Origin: Poseidonibacter antarcticus
Lineage (GTDB): Bacteria > Campylobacterota > Campylobacteria > Campylobacterales > Arcobacteraceae
DNA: 54,177 nt
Assembly: GCF_003667345.1 (NCBI RefSeq)
Contig: NZ_RCWF01000015.1
Span: forward strand, 1 to 54,177
Direction of reading: 5' to 3'
Position numbers and translations under genes: made by a program. Shown here piece by piece: positions 38,601-46,901 of this stretch. The first letter of the stretch is position 1. Every line of letters starts with the position of its first letter. The notes beneath the pieces are model-generated. The model made no database searches, was not told the origin of the DNA, and saw only the letters and a program-made list of their open reading frames with translations.

Positions 38601-41600
38601 TTCATCAACTTCATATTCTGTTACTTTCATTGTAACTTTAAAATCTTTCGCATCTTGAGATGATGGACGAACTTCCATTAAATTAAAATCGTCTTTTGAC
38701 ATACTTAAAGTCTCACCACTTAATCCATTAAGATGAGTATCGTTATCAGTGAATTTAATTGTAATATCTCCACCAGTTGAAGTAAAAGTATTTCCACCAT
38801 ATGATAATTCTACCCCACTTGGAATACCGCTTAAAGTAACTAAACCTAATAATTCAGGATTATCACCTAACGCAGCACCATTATTATCTGTTGTATCAGT
38901 AATAGTTGGAGCATTAAGACCTAATGCTACAGGTGTATCCTCAAGAGTATAAACAGTATCAGCATCAACTGTCACACCTGGAGCATCTGATATTGGGTTG
39001 ACAGTGAAAGTAACTGTTGTAGTTGTCGTTTGTAAAACTCCATTTTCATCTATCTCCTCTACTGTATAAGTTAGAGTATCTACTCCACTATATTCATCAT
39101 TAGGAGTGTAATGTAACTTACCATCGGTATCTATCGTAGCTATACCATGTACTGGACTTGTATGAATGCTAGTATTGCTTGAAGTTGCCCCTGCTTGTGT
39201 AGCATAAGTAGCTTCTCCACTATCTTCATCAATTGTATAATCTTGTATAGATAGATTATCATCTACTACATTAATAGTAAAGGTTTTAGTAACACTGTCT
39301 CCATCATAATCCACTACTTGATAACTAAAAGGCAGCGCAGTTGTTTCTTCAGAATTATCAATAACACCAGAAAGAGTGAATTTATATTTTGCCGAAGAAG
39401 TACTAAACTTGTTAATCTTAACAGTAAATATAGTATCTCCTCCAGCTGTTGCTGTAAGTTTATGCCCATCTGCACTAATAGTGTAAGATAAAGGCGTACC
39501 TTGTGAAGTTAAATTTAGAGCATCTAAAGTAGTTTGACTTGTACTAAATGTAGTGTCAAAACTATCTGCATCTTTATTAACTGCTAGTGAACCTGTTTGT
39601 GTTAAGGCAGCATTATCAGGATTACTACCACTTGCTAAATTCGCTTCATTAACAGTAGCTGTATCAGCTGTACCAATAGTTGGTATATCATCTATAATAG
39701 CTACTGTTAAATCATTTGCTGCAGTATCACCATCTGCATCTGTAGCTATGTAATGAAGTACAACATCTTTACTATTCTCTCCACTTGCAGCATCATGATC
39801 TATAGTACCTTTTAACTCAAAAGTATATCCTGTTGAAGCTGTTTCATTATCAGGATCTGTAATAGTTGCAACAAAAATTTCTTTTGAACCTACTTTACCT
39901 GTAATAGTATGTCCATCATCACTTAGAGTATAAACAATAGCTTTTCCATTTGAAGTAAGAGTTTCTGTTCCTGTAGTATCAAATACAGTATCAAGTGCAT
40001 CTGTACCAGATCCAATATTTAAATCCCCTGTAGCAACAAGTGTTTCTTTAACTGTATCACTACCTGAACTTAAATCATCTTCATCAAGGCTTGCAGAAGT
40101 TGCTCCATCATTTGTAGGATTAGCTCCATCTGTTACTTTAATTTCTTGAATTGCACTTGAAATGTCACCATCAAAGTCAGTGATAGTATAAGTAAAGTTA
40201 TCAGTAACCGCAGCTGTATTATTAATCTCACTACCATCTGATATATAAGACCATGAACCATCACTATTTACAGTAAGTAATCCATATTGAGTATCTACTT
40301 GTGTTCCTAGTGTTCCTGTTTGTTCATTACCCTCTTCATCAGTATATTTAAAACCTGTTACAGTTGATAGTCCATCTGCACCTGTTACATCATTATCTAG
40401 TAAATTAACACCAGTTAAAGGGACATTTCCTTCATTAACTGTAACTACACTTGTATCTTCAACTGCTGTTGGAATATCATCTGTAATATTTACTTTTATT
40501 TGTGATTCAACAGTATCATCTATTTCAACAACACTAAATGGGATATCTATATCAAGATTATTTTCACCATCTGCCGTTGTATGGTCAAGTACACCTTTAA
40601 GTTCAAAAGTATATGTACTATTTTCATCATAATCATTAGCTGTACCGTTATTATTAATAGTTACTACAAATACATCATTACCAATACTATCTTTAGCTGT
40701 TAAAACATGATTTGAATCACTTAAACTAAATGTTAAAGCTTGTCCACCTGATTTTAAACTTGTCATATTAGTATCTGCATTAATTTTTGATATATCAAAT
40801 ACTACATCTGTGATATCATCTTTTCCTGTAGTTATTCCTAATGAATTATTTTCTGATGTTAAAGATTCTTTTATTGATTCACTTCCACTTGTTAAATCAT
40901 CTTCATCAATAATTACAGTATCAATAGGTGCTACAGTTGCAATTGTATCTGTTACGGTAATTGTGTTTGTAGCTTCACTTGACACATCACCATCACCGTC
41001 AATAAGTGTATATGTGAAGCTTCCACTTGTATTACTATTATTTTCTGTTCCAACTGCTGTTGAATTATCATCATGGTCAACTGAAGCTATAGGAGTAAAT
41101 TTCCATGAACCATTTTGATTTACAGTTAATTCACCTGTTGGAGTAATTACAGTATAAGTTGTGTTTGAATCACTAAATGTTAGTGTTTCATCAGCAGTTC
41201 CATCTGCTTTTGTATATGTAAAGTTATTTAAAATAGCTTCATCTGCACCTACAATATCTACCCCACTTGTATCATCATCTGTTATCACATTTCCAGTAAT
41301 TGCAGCTGTTGTTCCTTCAACTACTGTTGCACTATTATTTTTTGCTGTTGGTACATCATCTACTATTGTAATAGTTAAGTTTGTAGCTGGTGCACTTGTT
41401 TCATTTCTATCAGTCACTGTTAATGAGATAACATCTGTAACTTCATTATTCCCATCTGCATCTGCATGCGTTTGTTCAGTTTTTAATGTATAGGTGTAGT
41501 TTATAGTTCCACTACCATCTTGATGTGTTCCATCACTTGGAGTAAAGCCATTAATTACCAAAGTACCCTCACCTGTATCAATATTGATAGCTGTTGTTCC

Positions 41601-44600
41601 ACTATCTAGTAATTGTGCTTGAGTTATATCAGTTCCACCGATGTTTACACTTACTAATCCATCTTTTGCTGAGATAGTGATTGTTCCTGATGTTGTCTCT
41701 GTAGTTGCACTTGCATCACTTCCTGTTGCCAAACCTGATTCATAAACGGTTGCATCTCCATTTGGATGAGCATCACTACTGTTACCATCTACTGCTGTAA
41801 TCGTTGGAACATCATTTGTTCCCTTGATTGTAATAGTTAATGTTGTTGTACTTGTATCACCATCTGCATCTTTGATTGTATAGGTAAAGATATCTGTTAA
41901 TGTTTCATCAGGTATAAGATGTTGTACTCTTACATCATTATTAGTAAGTGTATATATATAACGTCCATCACTCTCTATTTTTACACTTCCATAAGTGCCA
42001 TTTATACCATCTCCTACATGTTCTGTTACATCTGAACTTGTATCACTTCCTGCTGCTACTCCTAAGACTACTATTGGGGTATCTGCTCCACTTATATCAT
42101 TTTGTGTATCATCTGTTGTATTAACTATAACATTTCCATTTACTGTTAATGTTGTATCTTCTATAACTGTATTTGTATCTACATTTGCAGCTGGAACATC
42201 ATCTACAATATTTACTGTAAATGTCGTAGTTGCCACATCACCATCAAACTCAATCACTTTTACTCCAGAAGTTACTGCTAATTCATTTGCACCTGCTGCA
42301 TCAGCATGATCTAATGGAGCACTTAGGGTAAAAGTATAATCTGGTGTTGTTGTTGCTGTATCACTCAATACTGTCGTAAATACAGTTGGTCCTGAATTTC
42401 CAGCAGTTGCTGTAAGCGTATGCCCATCAACTGAGATTTTGTACACTAAATCCACTCCACCTGAACTCAATTCACTTGGAAGAGTAGAAACATCGAACTG
42501 AACATCAAATGTATCTGTTGCAGGAGTAACACTTAATTCTCCTGTAACAGATGTTGCTAGTGCATCAGTATCAGAACCATCAGGAAGTGTATTCTCATAC
42601 ATACTAACAGTAGATCCACTAATCGTAGCATCTAAATCTTTCACATTGATTGTAAGTGTTGCACTTGTTTCATCTCCATCTTTATCTTCAATAGTATAAG
42701 TAAATGTCTCTACTAGATCAGCTCCTAATGGATTATCTAAATCACTTTTTGCTTCAAAGGTATATGAACCATCACTATTAAATGTAATATATCCATCATC
42801 CGTTTCAGTTCTTGTTCCAAGTGTTATTTCAGTAGCACCATACATTAGTTTAATTACAGGACTACCAATAAATCCATCAGCATTACCATGATCAGCATTA
42901 TCTCCATTGGTTGTTCCTGTTACAACATTCCCAGTAATAGAGTTTGTTGCTCCCTCATTAATATCTCTTGTATCATTAACTGCTGTTGGTACATCATCTA
43001 CTATTGTAATAGTTAAGTTTGTAGCTGGTGCACTTGTTTCATTTCTATCAGTCACTGTTAATGAGATAACATCTGTAACTTCATTATTCCCATCTGCATC
43101 TGCATGCGTTTGTTCAGTTTTTAATGTATAGGTGTAGTTTATAGTTCCACTACCATCTTGATGTGTTCCATCACTTGGAGTAAAGCCATTAATTACCAAA
43201 GTACCCTCACCTGTATCAATATTGATAGCTGTTGTTCCACTATCTAGTAATTGTGCTTGAGTTATATCAGTTCCACCGATGTTTACACTTACTAATCCAT
43301 CTTTTGCTGAGATAGTGATTGTTCCTGATGTTGTCTCTGTAGTTGCACTTGCATCACTTCCTGCTGCCAAACCTGATTCATAAACGGTTGCATCTCCATT
43401 TGGATGAGCATCACTACTGTTACCATCTACTGCTGTAATCGTTGGAACATCATTTGTTCCCTTGATTGTAATAGTTAATGTTGTTGTACTTGTATCACCA
43501 TCTGCATCTTTGATTGTATAGGTAAAGATATCTGTTAATGTTTCATCAGGTATAAGATGTTGTACTCTTACATCATCATTAGTAAGTGTATATATATAAC
43601 TTCCATCACTCTCTATTTTTACACTTCCATAAGTGCCATTTATACCATCTCCTACATGTTCTGTTACATCTGAACTTGTATCACTTCCTGCTGCTACTCC
43701 TAAGACTACTATTGGGGTATCTGCTCCACTTATATCATCTTGTGTATCATCTGTAGTATTATTTATAACATTTCCATTTGCTGTTAATGTTGTATCTTCT
43801 ATAACTGTATTTGTATCTGCTACAGCTGTTGGAGCAGTATCTGTTACGGTAACTGTAAATTTTGCCGTTGCTGTTGCACCTGTAGAATCTTGAACTTTAT
43901 AAGTAATAACATCATCCACGCCAGTTGGATTGTTTTCAGTAGCATCAGAAGTAAAACTCCATGTTCCATCTTCATTTACTGTTACACTACCATACTGAGT
44001 ATTGGCTGTTGCAGTTATGACACCTCCAACATTTGATAATGTAGCCGTTTGAGTATTTCCCGCTTCATCTTTATACTCAAAACTTACTATTTTCCCATTT
44101 GCACCTATTTCATCATTATCGAGTAGATTAAGTGACTCTGTTGTGCTAGTAATAGTATGTGTACCCTCTACTACTGTTTCTGTTTTATTTGTGAGGTTGA
44201 TTTCATCTGTAATAGTTCCTGAACCTGTATCACTTGAATCTGTGATTTGAGAATCTGTTGTTGTTGCAGCTAGAACTACTGTTTCATTTGGTTCAGTGAT
44301 TGCATCATCTTTTACTTCTGCTCTTACTTGTACAGTTGAAGCATCTGCTGGAAGTGTGATTTTTCCATCAGCTGGAACTGCTACCCAAGAAGTACCATCA
44401 AAGAACTCTAAGTTTGATTCATAATCAGTTCCTGCTGTTGCTGTTCCACTTGTAGCTAATGTTACTTCTACATTTTCACCTACAGCGTTTGATAATTTTA
44501 CATCATATGTTAAGTATGTATTATTTGCTTCTGTTACAGTTGCTGCATCACCAACTACTACTGTTGCTGTAATATCTGAATCTACATTTGGATTATCTGT

Positions 44601-46778
44601 TCCTCTATCATCTGTAATAGTTCCTGAACCTGTATCACTTGAATCTGTGATTTGAGAATCTGTTGTTGTTGCAGCTAGAACTACTGTTTCATTTGGTTCA
44701 GTGATTGCATCATCTTTTACTTCTGCTCTTACTTGTACAGTTGAAGCATCTGCTGGAAGTGTGATTTTTCCATCAGCTGGAACTGCTACCCAAGAAGTAC
44801 CATCAAAGAACTCTAAGTTTGATTCATAATCAGTTCCTGCTGTTGCTGTTCCACTTGTAGCTAATGTTACTTCTACATTTTCACCTACAGCGTTTGATAA
44901 TTTTACATCATATGTTAAGTATGTATTATTTGCTTCTGTTACAGTTGCTGCATCACCAACTACTACTGTTGCTGTAATATCTGAATCTACAGGGTTTGTG
45001 CCTAAATCTTCTGTAATAGTTGTTGTTACATTATTATCTGTTGCATGTTCTGTTATTGCTTCGAAGTTTGTATCTGTAATAGCATTAATTGCAATATTAA
45101 AGCTTTCAGTTCCTTCTGCTAATGCATCATCAAGTGTTGTTATATCAAATGTTGTTGAGTTTGATCCTGCTGGAATTATTACTGATGATACTCCTGTAAA
45201 GTCTGTTCCATCTACTGCTACACCTGTATATGTAAATGTCACTGTAATATCTGTTTTTACATCTGTTGCTAATTGATCTACACTTACTGTATATGAAGCT
45301 GTTGTTTCACCTTCAACTACATTTGCTGGTCCTACTAAACTTACTATTGCTGTATCTTCTAAGTTATCTTCAATTACTGTCGATACTGTATCATTCCCTA
45401 AATCAATGTTTTCAAAACTTCCTGTATCTATTGGTGTTCCGATTATTACATTAAATACTTCACTTCCCTCAGCTAAAGTATCTTCTATTGTTTCTATATT
45501 AAAGTTAACACTTTGATTATTTTCATCTAATATTATTTGTACTGTATTTGTTATTATATCTTCACTGCTTGCTGATATATAACTATAAGTTAAAGGCACT
45601 GTTATTGTTTCACCTGATGCTATTACTTGATCTACTTCTATCTTATATGTTGCAGCAGAACCTTCTTCAACCAATTCATCTCCGCTAATTGATACTATTG
45701 CTGTATCTACATTATCTAAAATAGTCCCTATAGCTTCAGAATTACTAATATTTGCATTCCCTTCAACATTAGAAATATTAATTCTTACCGTTTCTCCATT
45801 ATCTGATATATAGTCATTTATAATTGGAACTTGTATTGTAGTACTTATACTTCCTGCTGGTATTGTAATACTGCCTGAAATATCAGAATAATCTTCACCA
45901 TTTGCTGATGCTGTTATAGCTGTTGTATCATAGTCAAAAGTTACAGATGAACTTAAACTTCTATCAAGAGTAACTGTAAATATTAAAAATCCATCATTTT
46001 CATAATTAGTTGCATTATTAATACTTAAGTTTCCTATTATCGGTGTAGAAACTGGTGTTTCAACAACTTCTTCTTCAGTATTATCAACAGGAATAACAGA
46101 TGGTGGTGTAGGATTAACTGTTGGTACTGAAGGAGTATTAACAATAGAATCTGTATAATCTGGTCTTTCTGTAGCATTATTTGGAGTTAATCTCCCCTCT
46201 GATTCACTCTCAAATTGAGTTAAATCTTCAAAAGTTTGAGTTCTTGCTACAAATTGCGTATTTCTCAAATCAGTATTAATATCTGTTGCAGTTCCATCTC
46301 TTGCTTCAAATTCACCACTTTCAAGTGCTTCATCTTCAGCTTCTTCTTCACCTTCTGCTGTTTCTTCTTCAGTAATATTATCATCATTATCTGATATACT
46401 ACCATCTTCTTCTAATTCAAGTTTTTCATCAACAAATTCTGCATCTCTTAAATCACTTATAATATCAACATTTGAAGATTGATCTTCACCGTTTAAATTT
46501 AAGCTTTCTCTCGTAAAAAATAATTCTTCTGTTCCGAATGCAGTTTCAATTAAAGAAGAGTCTATTAATTGTTCTTGTCCTTGACTTAAAACGATAACAT
46601 CATTACCTGAAAGTTGAATTTCTATTCGTGAAGATGATGAATTGTCACTATTACCATAGATTGTATCATTTTCATAGATTTCATCACCTACTTTTAAAAC
46701 TCTAATATTTCCATTTTCATCTTTTACATTAAAAGTTCCATTTGATAAACTTATTATACTTCCTGCAATTGTTGCCAT
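32682..46778 (-). CDS. Giant LapA-like RTX adhesin, 4698 residues
   Basis: This is a cell-surface adhesin exported by the type I system encoded upstream. Residues 1 to about 115 form a LapA-type retention module (AGSIISLSNGTFNVKDENGN then IRVLKVGD), followed by an acidic linker with a candidate LapG site, TAEG at 140-143. Three Calx-beta-like modules lie at about 245-590. A very long array of Ig/cadherin/VCBS-like modules follows, often ending in linkers such as DDVPTA. RTX calcium-binding nonapeptides lie near residues 4490-4590, before a C-terminal secretion signal. The protein is Asp/Thr/Ser-rich and I found no Cys. No conventional signal peptide is present, as expected for type I export. 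The coding frame is uninterrupted for 14.1 kb. Ligand specificity is not predictable. Confidence 0.9.
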   Translation of the reverse strand: MATIAGSIISLSNGTFNVKDENGNIRVLKVGDEIYENDTIYGNSDNSSSSRIEIQLSGNDVIVLSQGQEQLIDSSLIETAFGTEELFFTRESLNLNGEDQSSNVDIISDLRDAEFVDEKLELEEDGSISDNDDNITEEETAEGEEEAEDEALESGEFEARDGTATDINTDLRNTQFVARTQTFEDLTQFESESEGRLTPNNATERPDYTDSIVNTPSVPTVNPTPPSVIPVDNTEEEVVETPVSTPIIGNLSINNATNYENDGFLIFTVTLDRSLSSSVTFDYDTTAITASANGEDYSDISGSITIPAGSISTTIQVPIINDYISDNGETVRINISNVEGNANISNSEAIGTILDNVDTAIVSISGDELVEEGSAATYKIEVDQVIASGETITVPLTYSYISASSEDIITNTVQIILDENNQSVNFNIETIEDTLAEGSEVFNVIIGTPIDTGSFENIDLGNDTVSTVIEDNLEDTAIVSLVGPANVVEGETTASYTVSVDQLATDVKTDITVTFTYTGVAVDGTDFTGVSSVIIPAGSNSTTFDITTLDDALAEGTESFNIAINAITDTNFEAITEHATDNNVTTTITEDLGTNPVDSDITATVVVGDAATVTEANNTYLTYDVKLSNAVGENVEVTLATSGTATAGTDYESNLEFFDGTSWVAVPADGKITLPADASTVQVRAEVKDDAITEPNETVVLAATTTDSQITDSSDTGSGTITDDRGTDNPNVDSDITATVVVGDAATVTEANNTYLTYDVKLSNAVGENVEVTLATSGTATAGTDYESNLEFFDGTSWVAVPADGKITLPADASTVQVRAEVKDDAITEPNETVVLAATTTDSQITDSSDTGSGTITDEINLTNKTETVVEGTHTITSTTESLNLLDNDEIGANGKIVSFEYKDEAGNTQTATLSNVGGVITATANTQYGSVTVNEDGTWSFTSDATENNPTGVDDVITYKVQDSTGATATAKFTVTVTDTAPTAVADTNTVIEDTTLTANGNVINNTTDDTQDDISGADTPIVVLGVAAGSDTSSDVTEHVGDGINGTYGSVKIESDGSYIYTLTNDDVRVQHLIPDETLTDIFTYTIKDADGDTSTTTLTITIKGTNDVPTITAVDGNSSDAHPNGDATVYESGLAAGSDASATTETTSGTITISAKDGLVSVNIGGTDITQAQLLDSGTTAINIDTGEGTLVINGFTPSDGTHQDGSGTINYTYTLKTEQTHADADGNNEVTDVISLTVTDRNETSAPATNLTITIVDDVPTAVNDTRDINEGATNSITGNVVTGTTNGDNADHGNADGFIGSPVIKLMYGATEITLGTRTETDDGYITFNSDGSYTFEAKSDLDNPLGADLVETFTYTIEDKDGDETSATLTINVKDLDATISGSTVSMYENTLPDGSDTDALATSVTGELSVTPATDTFDVQFDVSTLPSELSSGGVDLVYKISVDGHTLTATAGNSGPTVFTTVLSDTATTTPDYTFTLSAPLDHADAAGANELAVTSGVKVIEFDGDVATTTFTVNIVDDVPAANVDTNTVIEDTTLTVNGNVIVNTTDDTQNDISGADTPIVVLGVAAGSDTSSDVTEHVGDGINGTYGSVKIESDGRYIYTLTNNDVRVQHLIPDETLTDIFTYTIKDADGDTSTTTLTITIKGTNDVPTITAVDGNSSDAHPNGDATVYESGLATGSDASATTETTSGTITISAKDGLVSVNIGGTDITQAQLLDSGTTAINIDTGEGTLVINGFTPSDGTHQDGSGTINYTYTLKTEQTHADADGNNEVTDVISLTVTDRNETSAPATNLTITIVDDVPTAKNNSATVVEGTTAAITGNVITDDDTSGVDIVGADEAILNNFTYTKADGTADETLTFSDSNTTYTVITPTGELTVNQNGSWKFTPIASVDHDDNSTAVGTENNSNTSGSFTYTLIDGDGDVSSEATNTITVTDTIATVAPIDTVIIDEDDLTSGSESIKESLTSENNSLGITTGKDDITDVVFDISKINADTNMTSLKSGGQALTFSLSDSNHVLTAKDSIGNDVFVVTINNNGTANDYDENSTYTFELKGVLDHTTADGENNLDIDIPFSVVEIDDTVESQIKVNITDDIPTAVEDTSVVTVNEGNVPLTGVNLLDNDVTGADGLSTVTGFKYTDEEGNEQTGTLGTQVDTQYGLLTVNSDGSWSYISDGSEINNTAAVTDNFTYTITDFDGDISSAIQEIKVTDGANPTNDGATSASLDEDDLSSGSDTVKETLVATGDLNIGSGTDALDTVFDTTGTETLTSNGKAIVYTLSDDGHTITGKVGSKEIFVATITDPDNETASTGYTFELKGTIDHDAASGENSKDVVLHYIATDADGDTAANDLTVAIIDDIPTIGTADTATVNEANLASGSNPDNAALTQTGSLAVNKDADSFDTTFSTSQTTLDALNLTSQGTPLSYTISADGHKLTATAGGDTIFTVKINKFSTSSAKYKFTLSGVIDNSEETTALPFSYQVVDYDGDSVTKTFTINVVDDNLSIQDYTIDEDSGEATYATQAGATSSNTSIHTSPVHGIATIDTDGKLHYTPNDEYSGVDTLTYTVEEIDENGVLQTTTTTVTFTVNPISDAPGVTVDADTVYTLEDTPVALGLNAPTITDTTDNNGAALGDNPELLGLVTLSGIPSGVELSYGGNTFTSTGGDITIKFTDNDTHLNGLSGETLSMSKDDFNLMEVRPSSQDAKDFKVTMKVTEYEVDESGNIFEISGNPVAGAESTITVDVDVLAVTDPVDIKINNSDTSYETTIDEDRPLDLQSLLTVTFADMDGSENRSIVLSDLPSGTIINGNTITTGTYTIDLNSDGTIPALSLTPPKNFSGDMSDITITLVAHDTDTDSTHNDESSVDTTTLANKTIYDSKDSVTLSLHVNPIADDIADMVAKTTDEDTAVAFLSDFDLTDKDIAGTESVMKVVITGLDEGSVVVYGGVTTTIDSSGTFTIGDGSSILDIATIQAATITPPAHSSLDMSITVTATVQDVNVIDGIPITNTATDLVKTFDLVVSPIAESTETNTAGTISGTDGNDIITQGTHNYATKANEDEFFNLNITEGTFTGLTLINEDSASETTTVLFTAKDENGADLIGTIFTYGGETTEFIYAGTAVEIPSTALDTLQVKAPAEYSGTMILTTQIKSIDYDDDASNKESPSTAISQGDTLTITVNPIADDVTVAIKQSFGNEDAGIDLNVGVSSSDKDGSESYTLKLSDIPDGAQIYYNGQLVTLSSGTITVGTSDSTTGQFSDENFEIVATDSNSSDGKWELEIKNFDKSKLFTYVPEEDSNENITLKVQAQAVDGSDVNPADLSTAPKLDILVKVTGVADTPTYDNPVDSVTDDTYNAVVTEDTSSISLYTLFPSDTPNFSSVDISTVGDDSETLFVTISDLPAGFGITGTDVVKIGDNWVVEASNFNSIKLTIPSDYSGEVELNLKLQTIEDDGDKSLIEIIPLKILVTPEAESTVNIHDSQEEDSGDNVLDFSFTRADSGEKLESIWINTESIDAGVSLITNNATLTQTSVGSAQWVELTVTNDIVETVTAQLDSSWADKSGAYNFDIRYSVSDTVADGGVTYTDYSTTTSGSDIYNETFSDPSDYITKTYTVGVTPITDAAISSISNINSADTSKALVSGDDTVGYAVTAAKTNVIINVPFELDSVSDKDGSEQITTITVSGVPEGVSVVGGTYLGDILSDTGTIINSGKWSLPITDNTLDSDGTSNTIEFNINGEAVNFNGETTTETISIGVSHQDSQDEELTNVKSFTLVIDDNFDGTDGTNDNVTDVQMDMVLTPIADVQLTEDVDFNLAQLVTATDGTTTADSSNYAILVSNLPSGYSVSGTTETKNVDGTTYYVLYGEGNVSNINTSLGNIIVSPNENENTLEIDKVDLDIKVITYTSETNQNSYLVDGTTLDAELAPVSDETTIAISGSDVAESSSPTSQTITLDLSNDADGNSRTIIKGGTVYVKFAEDYTDDSTDTVIGTITYNGTNINTLTPDGDGYYAITGITDLDTNISFVYTPPENHYGTLVIDSKVTTQEDVNGATDQNGDIYETSEVESPIASKTITITPVNDGITPFTPIMSGNEDEIVLLDFGEGHLIDITEDIISAKLTGIPFGYEVTNNGIAVTGTIIGQENGEYIYEYNFNVSSVAELEKIGVKKIGVEDFSGEITGVTLSVTSGEPGNETAQTSDSFNITFNAVADDLISFSPTDAIGDEYVNSESAWTQINLNINVQDTDGSETISVTFDGLPEDSSFSLDGGTTPIASSYDDTTGIYTISGIDYEKVNDLSVLTPTGYKGGTITTTAWTVDGSSTSAVQTTNTFDIILESKASGVTSFTSSIDNQIDTSKNNIISSSYTIALYVTSLDLLDKDGSESLYLKVSGLGDSFDLDVSSIAGVSATQNTDGDWIINIGNASDSTYEDALTALANGDIKLISTTTDGSVENIDISAYSQLEKNSDEKSDEVTVNDVALNVTVDTGTIDGTTGDDNIIGSDNADTINAGAGNDTINAGEGDDTIYGESGDDIINGEAGNDTIDGGIGTDTISGGEGDDIIDGGSENDIINADAGNDTIITDGLDTINGGTGYDIIQLEASASFDFSKLDNIEELDLTNGTHNISLSLQDVINMTDENNDLKITGNSTDSVLFEDGADNNKWSTTSTVTEDETTFDVYTNTDNASVQVKVEQIITDGITN
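33020..33315 (-). repeat. RTX nonapeptide repeats in the adhesin C-terminus
   Basis: This stretch encodes roughly nine to ten tandem GGxGxDxxx-type repeats, for example GGEGDDIID and GEAGNDTID, which fold as a calcium-binding beta roll after export. They lie about 100-110 residues before the C-terminus, followed by the secretion signal. The count is by eye. Confidence 0.85.
41344..42180 (-). repeat. Near-identical 837-bp repeat in the adhesin gene, copy 2
   Basis: This block (adhesin residues about 1533-1812) matches 42982-43818 (about 987-1266) at a period of 1638 bases, with only about ten base differences seen by eye. It encodes two consecutive domains that start near NTVIEDTTLT and end near DDVPTA. 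The first copy precedes a different 801-bp segment, so the repeat is not simply tandem. Confidence 0.85.
42982..43818 (-). repeat. Near-identical 837-bp repeat in the adhesin gene, copy 1
   Basis: This is the partner of 41344-42180. It encodes the residues around NTVIEDTTLTANGNVINN and SDAHPNGDATVYESGLAAGS. Synonymous and nonsynonymous differences are both few, which points to a recent duplication or gene conversion. Confidence 0.85.
44204..44586 (-). repeat. Exact 383-bp tandem repeat in the adhesin gene, copy 2
   Basis: This block repeats 44609-44991 at a period of 405 bases (135 residues). Reading both copies side by side I found no difference over about 383 bases. Each copy encodes a Calx-beta-like module that starts near SDITATVVVGDAATVTEANN and ends near SDTGSGTITD. 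Confidence 0.85.
44609..44991 (-). repeat. Exact 383-bp tandem repeat in the adhesin gene, copy 1
   Basis: This is the first copy in transcription order (adhesin residues about 596-723). Identity at the DNA level implies very recent duplication or continuing homogenisation, and marks a likely site of copy-number change. Confidence 0.85.
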
Positions 46779-46830
46779 AGTTTGTCCTTTAAGACTTTAT
46801 TATTAAATTATATTTATATTATAGTAGAAT

Positions 46831-46887
46831 TTTTGTAGTTTTTATATCACCCAACTGGGTGATATAAATTAAATTTTGTAGTTTTTA
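46831..46887. promoter_or_regulatory. 13-bp inverted repeat framed by 14-bp direct repeats upstream of the adhesin
   Basis: TTTATATCACCCA at 46841-46853 pairs with TGGGTGATATAAA at 46856-46868 around AC. On both sides stands TTTTGTAGTTTTTA (46831-46844 and 46874-46887), giving repeats at a 43-base period. It occupies the 123-base gap between the regulator stop (46902) and the adhesin start (46778). No T-run follows on the minus strand, so it is not a standard terminator. An operator or an mRNA stem-loop that sets adhesin level is more likely. Confidence 0.55.
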
Positions 46888-46901
46888 ATTATTTGATTAT
46901 T

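Noticed and set aside
41344-44991. Repeats in the adhesin considered as CRISPR or transposon ends.
   Set aside because: The repeats are long, in frame and encode complete protein modules; there are no short spacers or terminal inverted repeats.
32953-45454. Many open frames on the plus strand opposite the adhesin gene, several with repeated sequences.
   Set aside because: They mirror the repeat structure and Thr/Ser/Asp-rich codons of the adhesin on the other strand and lack ribosome-binding sites and known domains.
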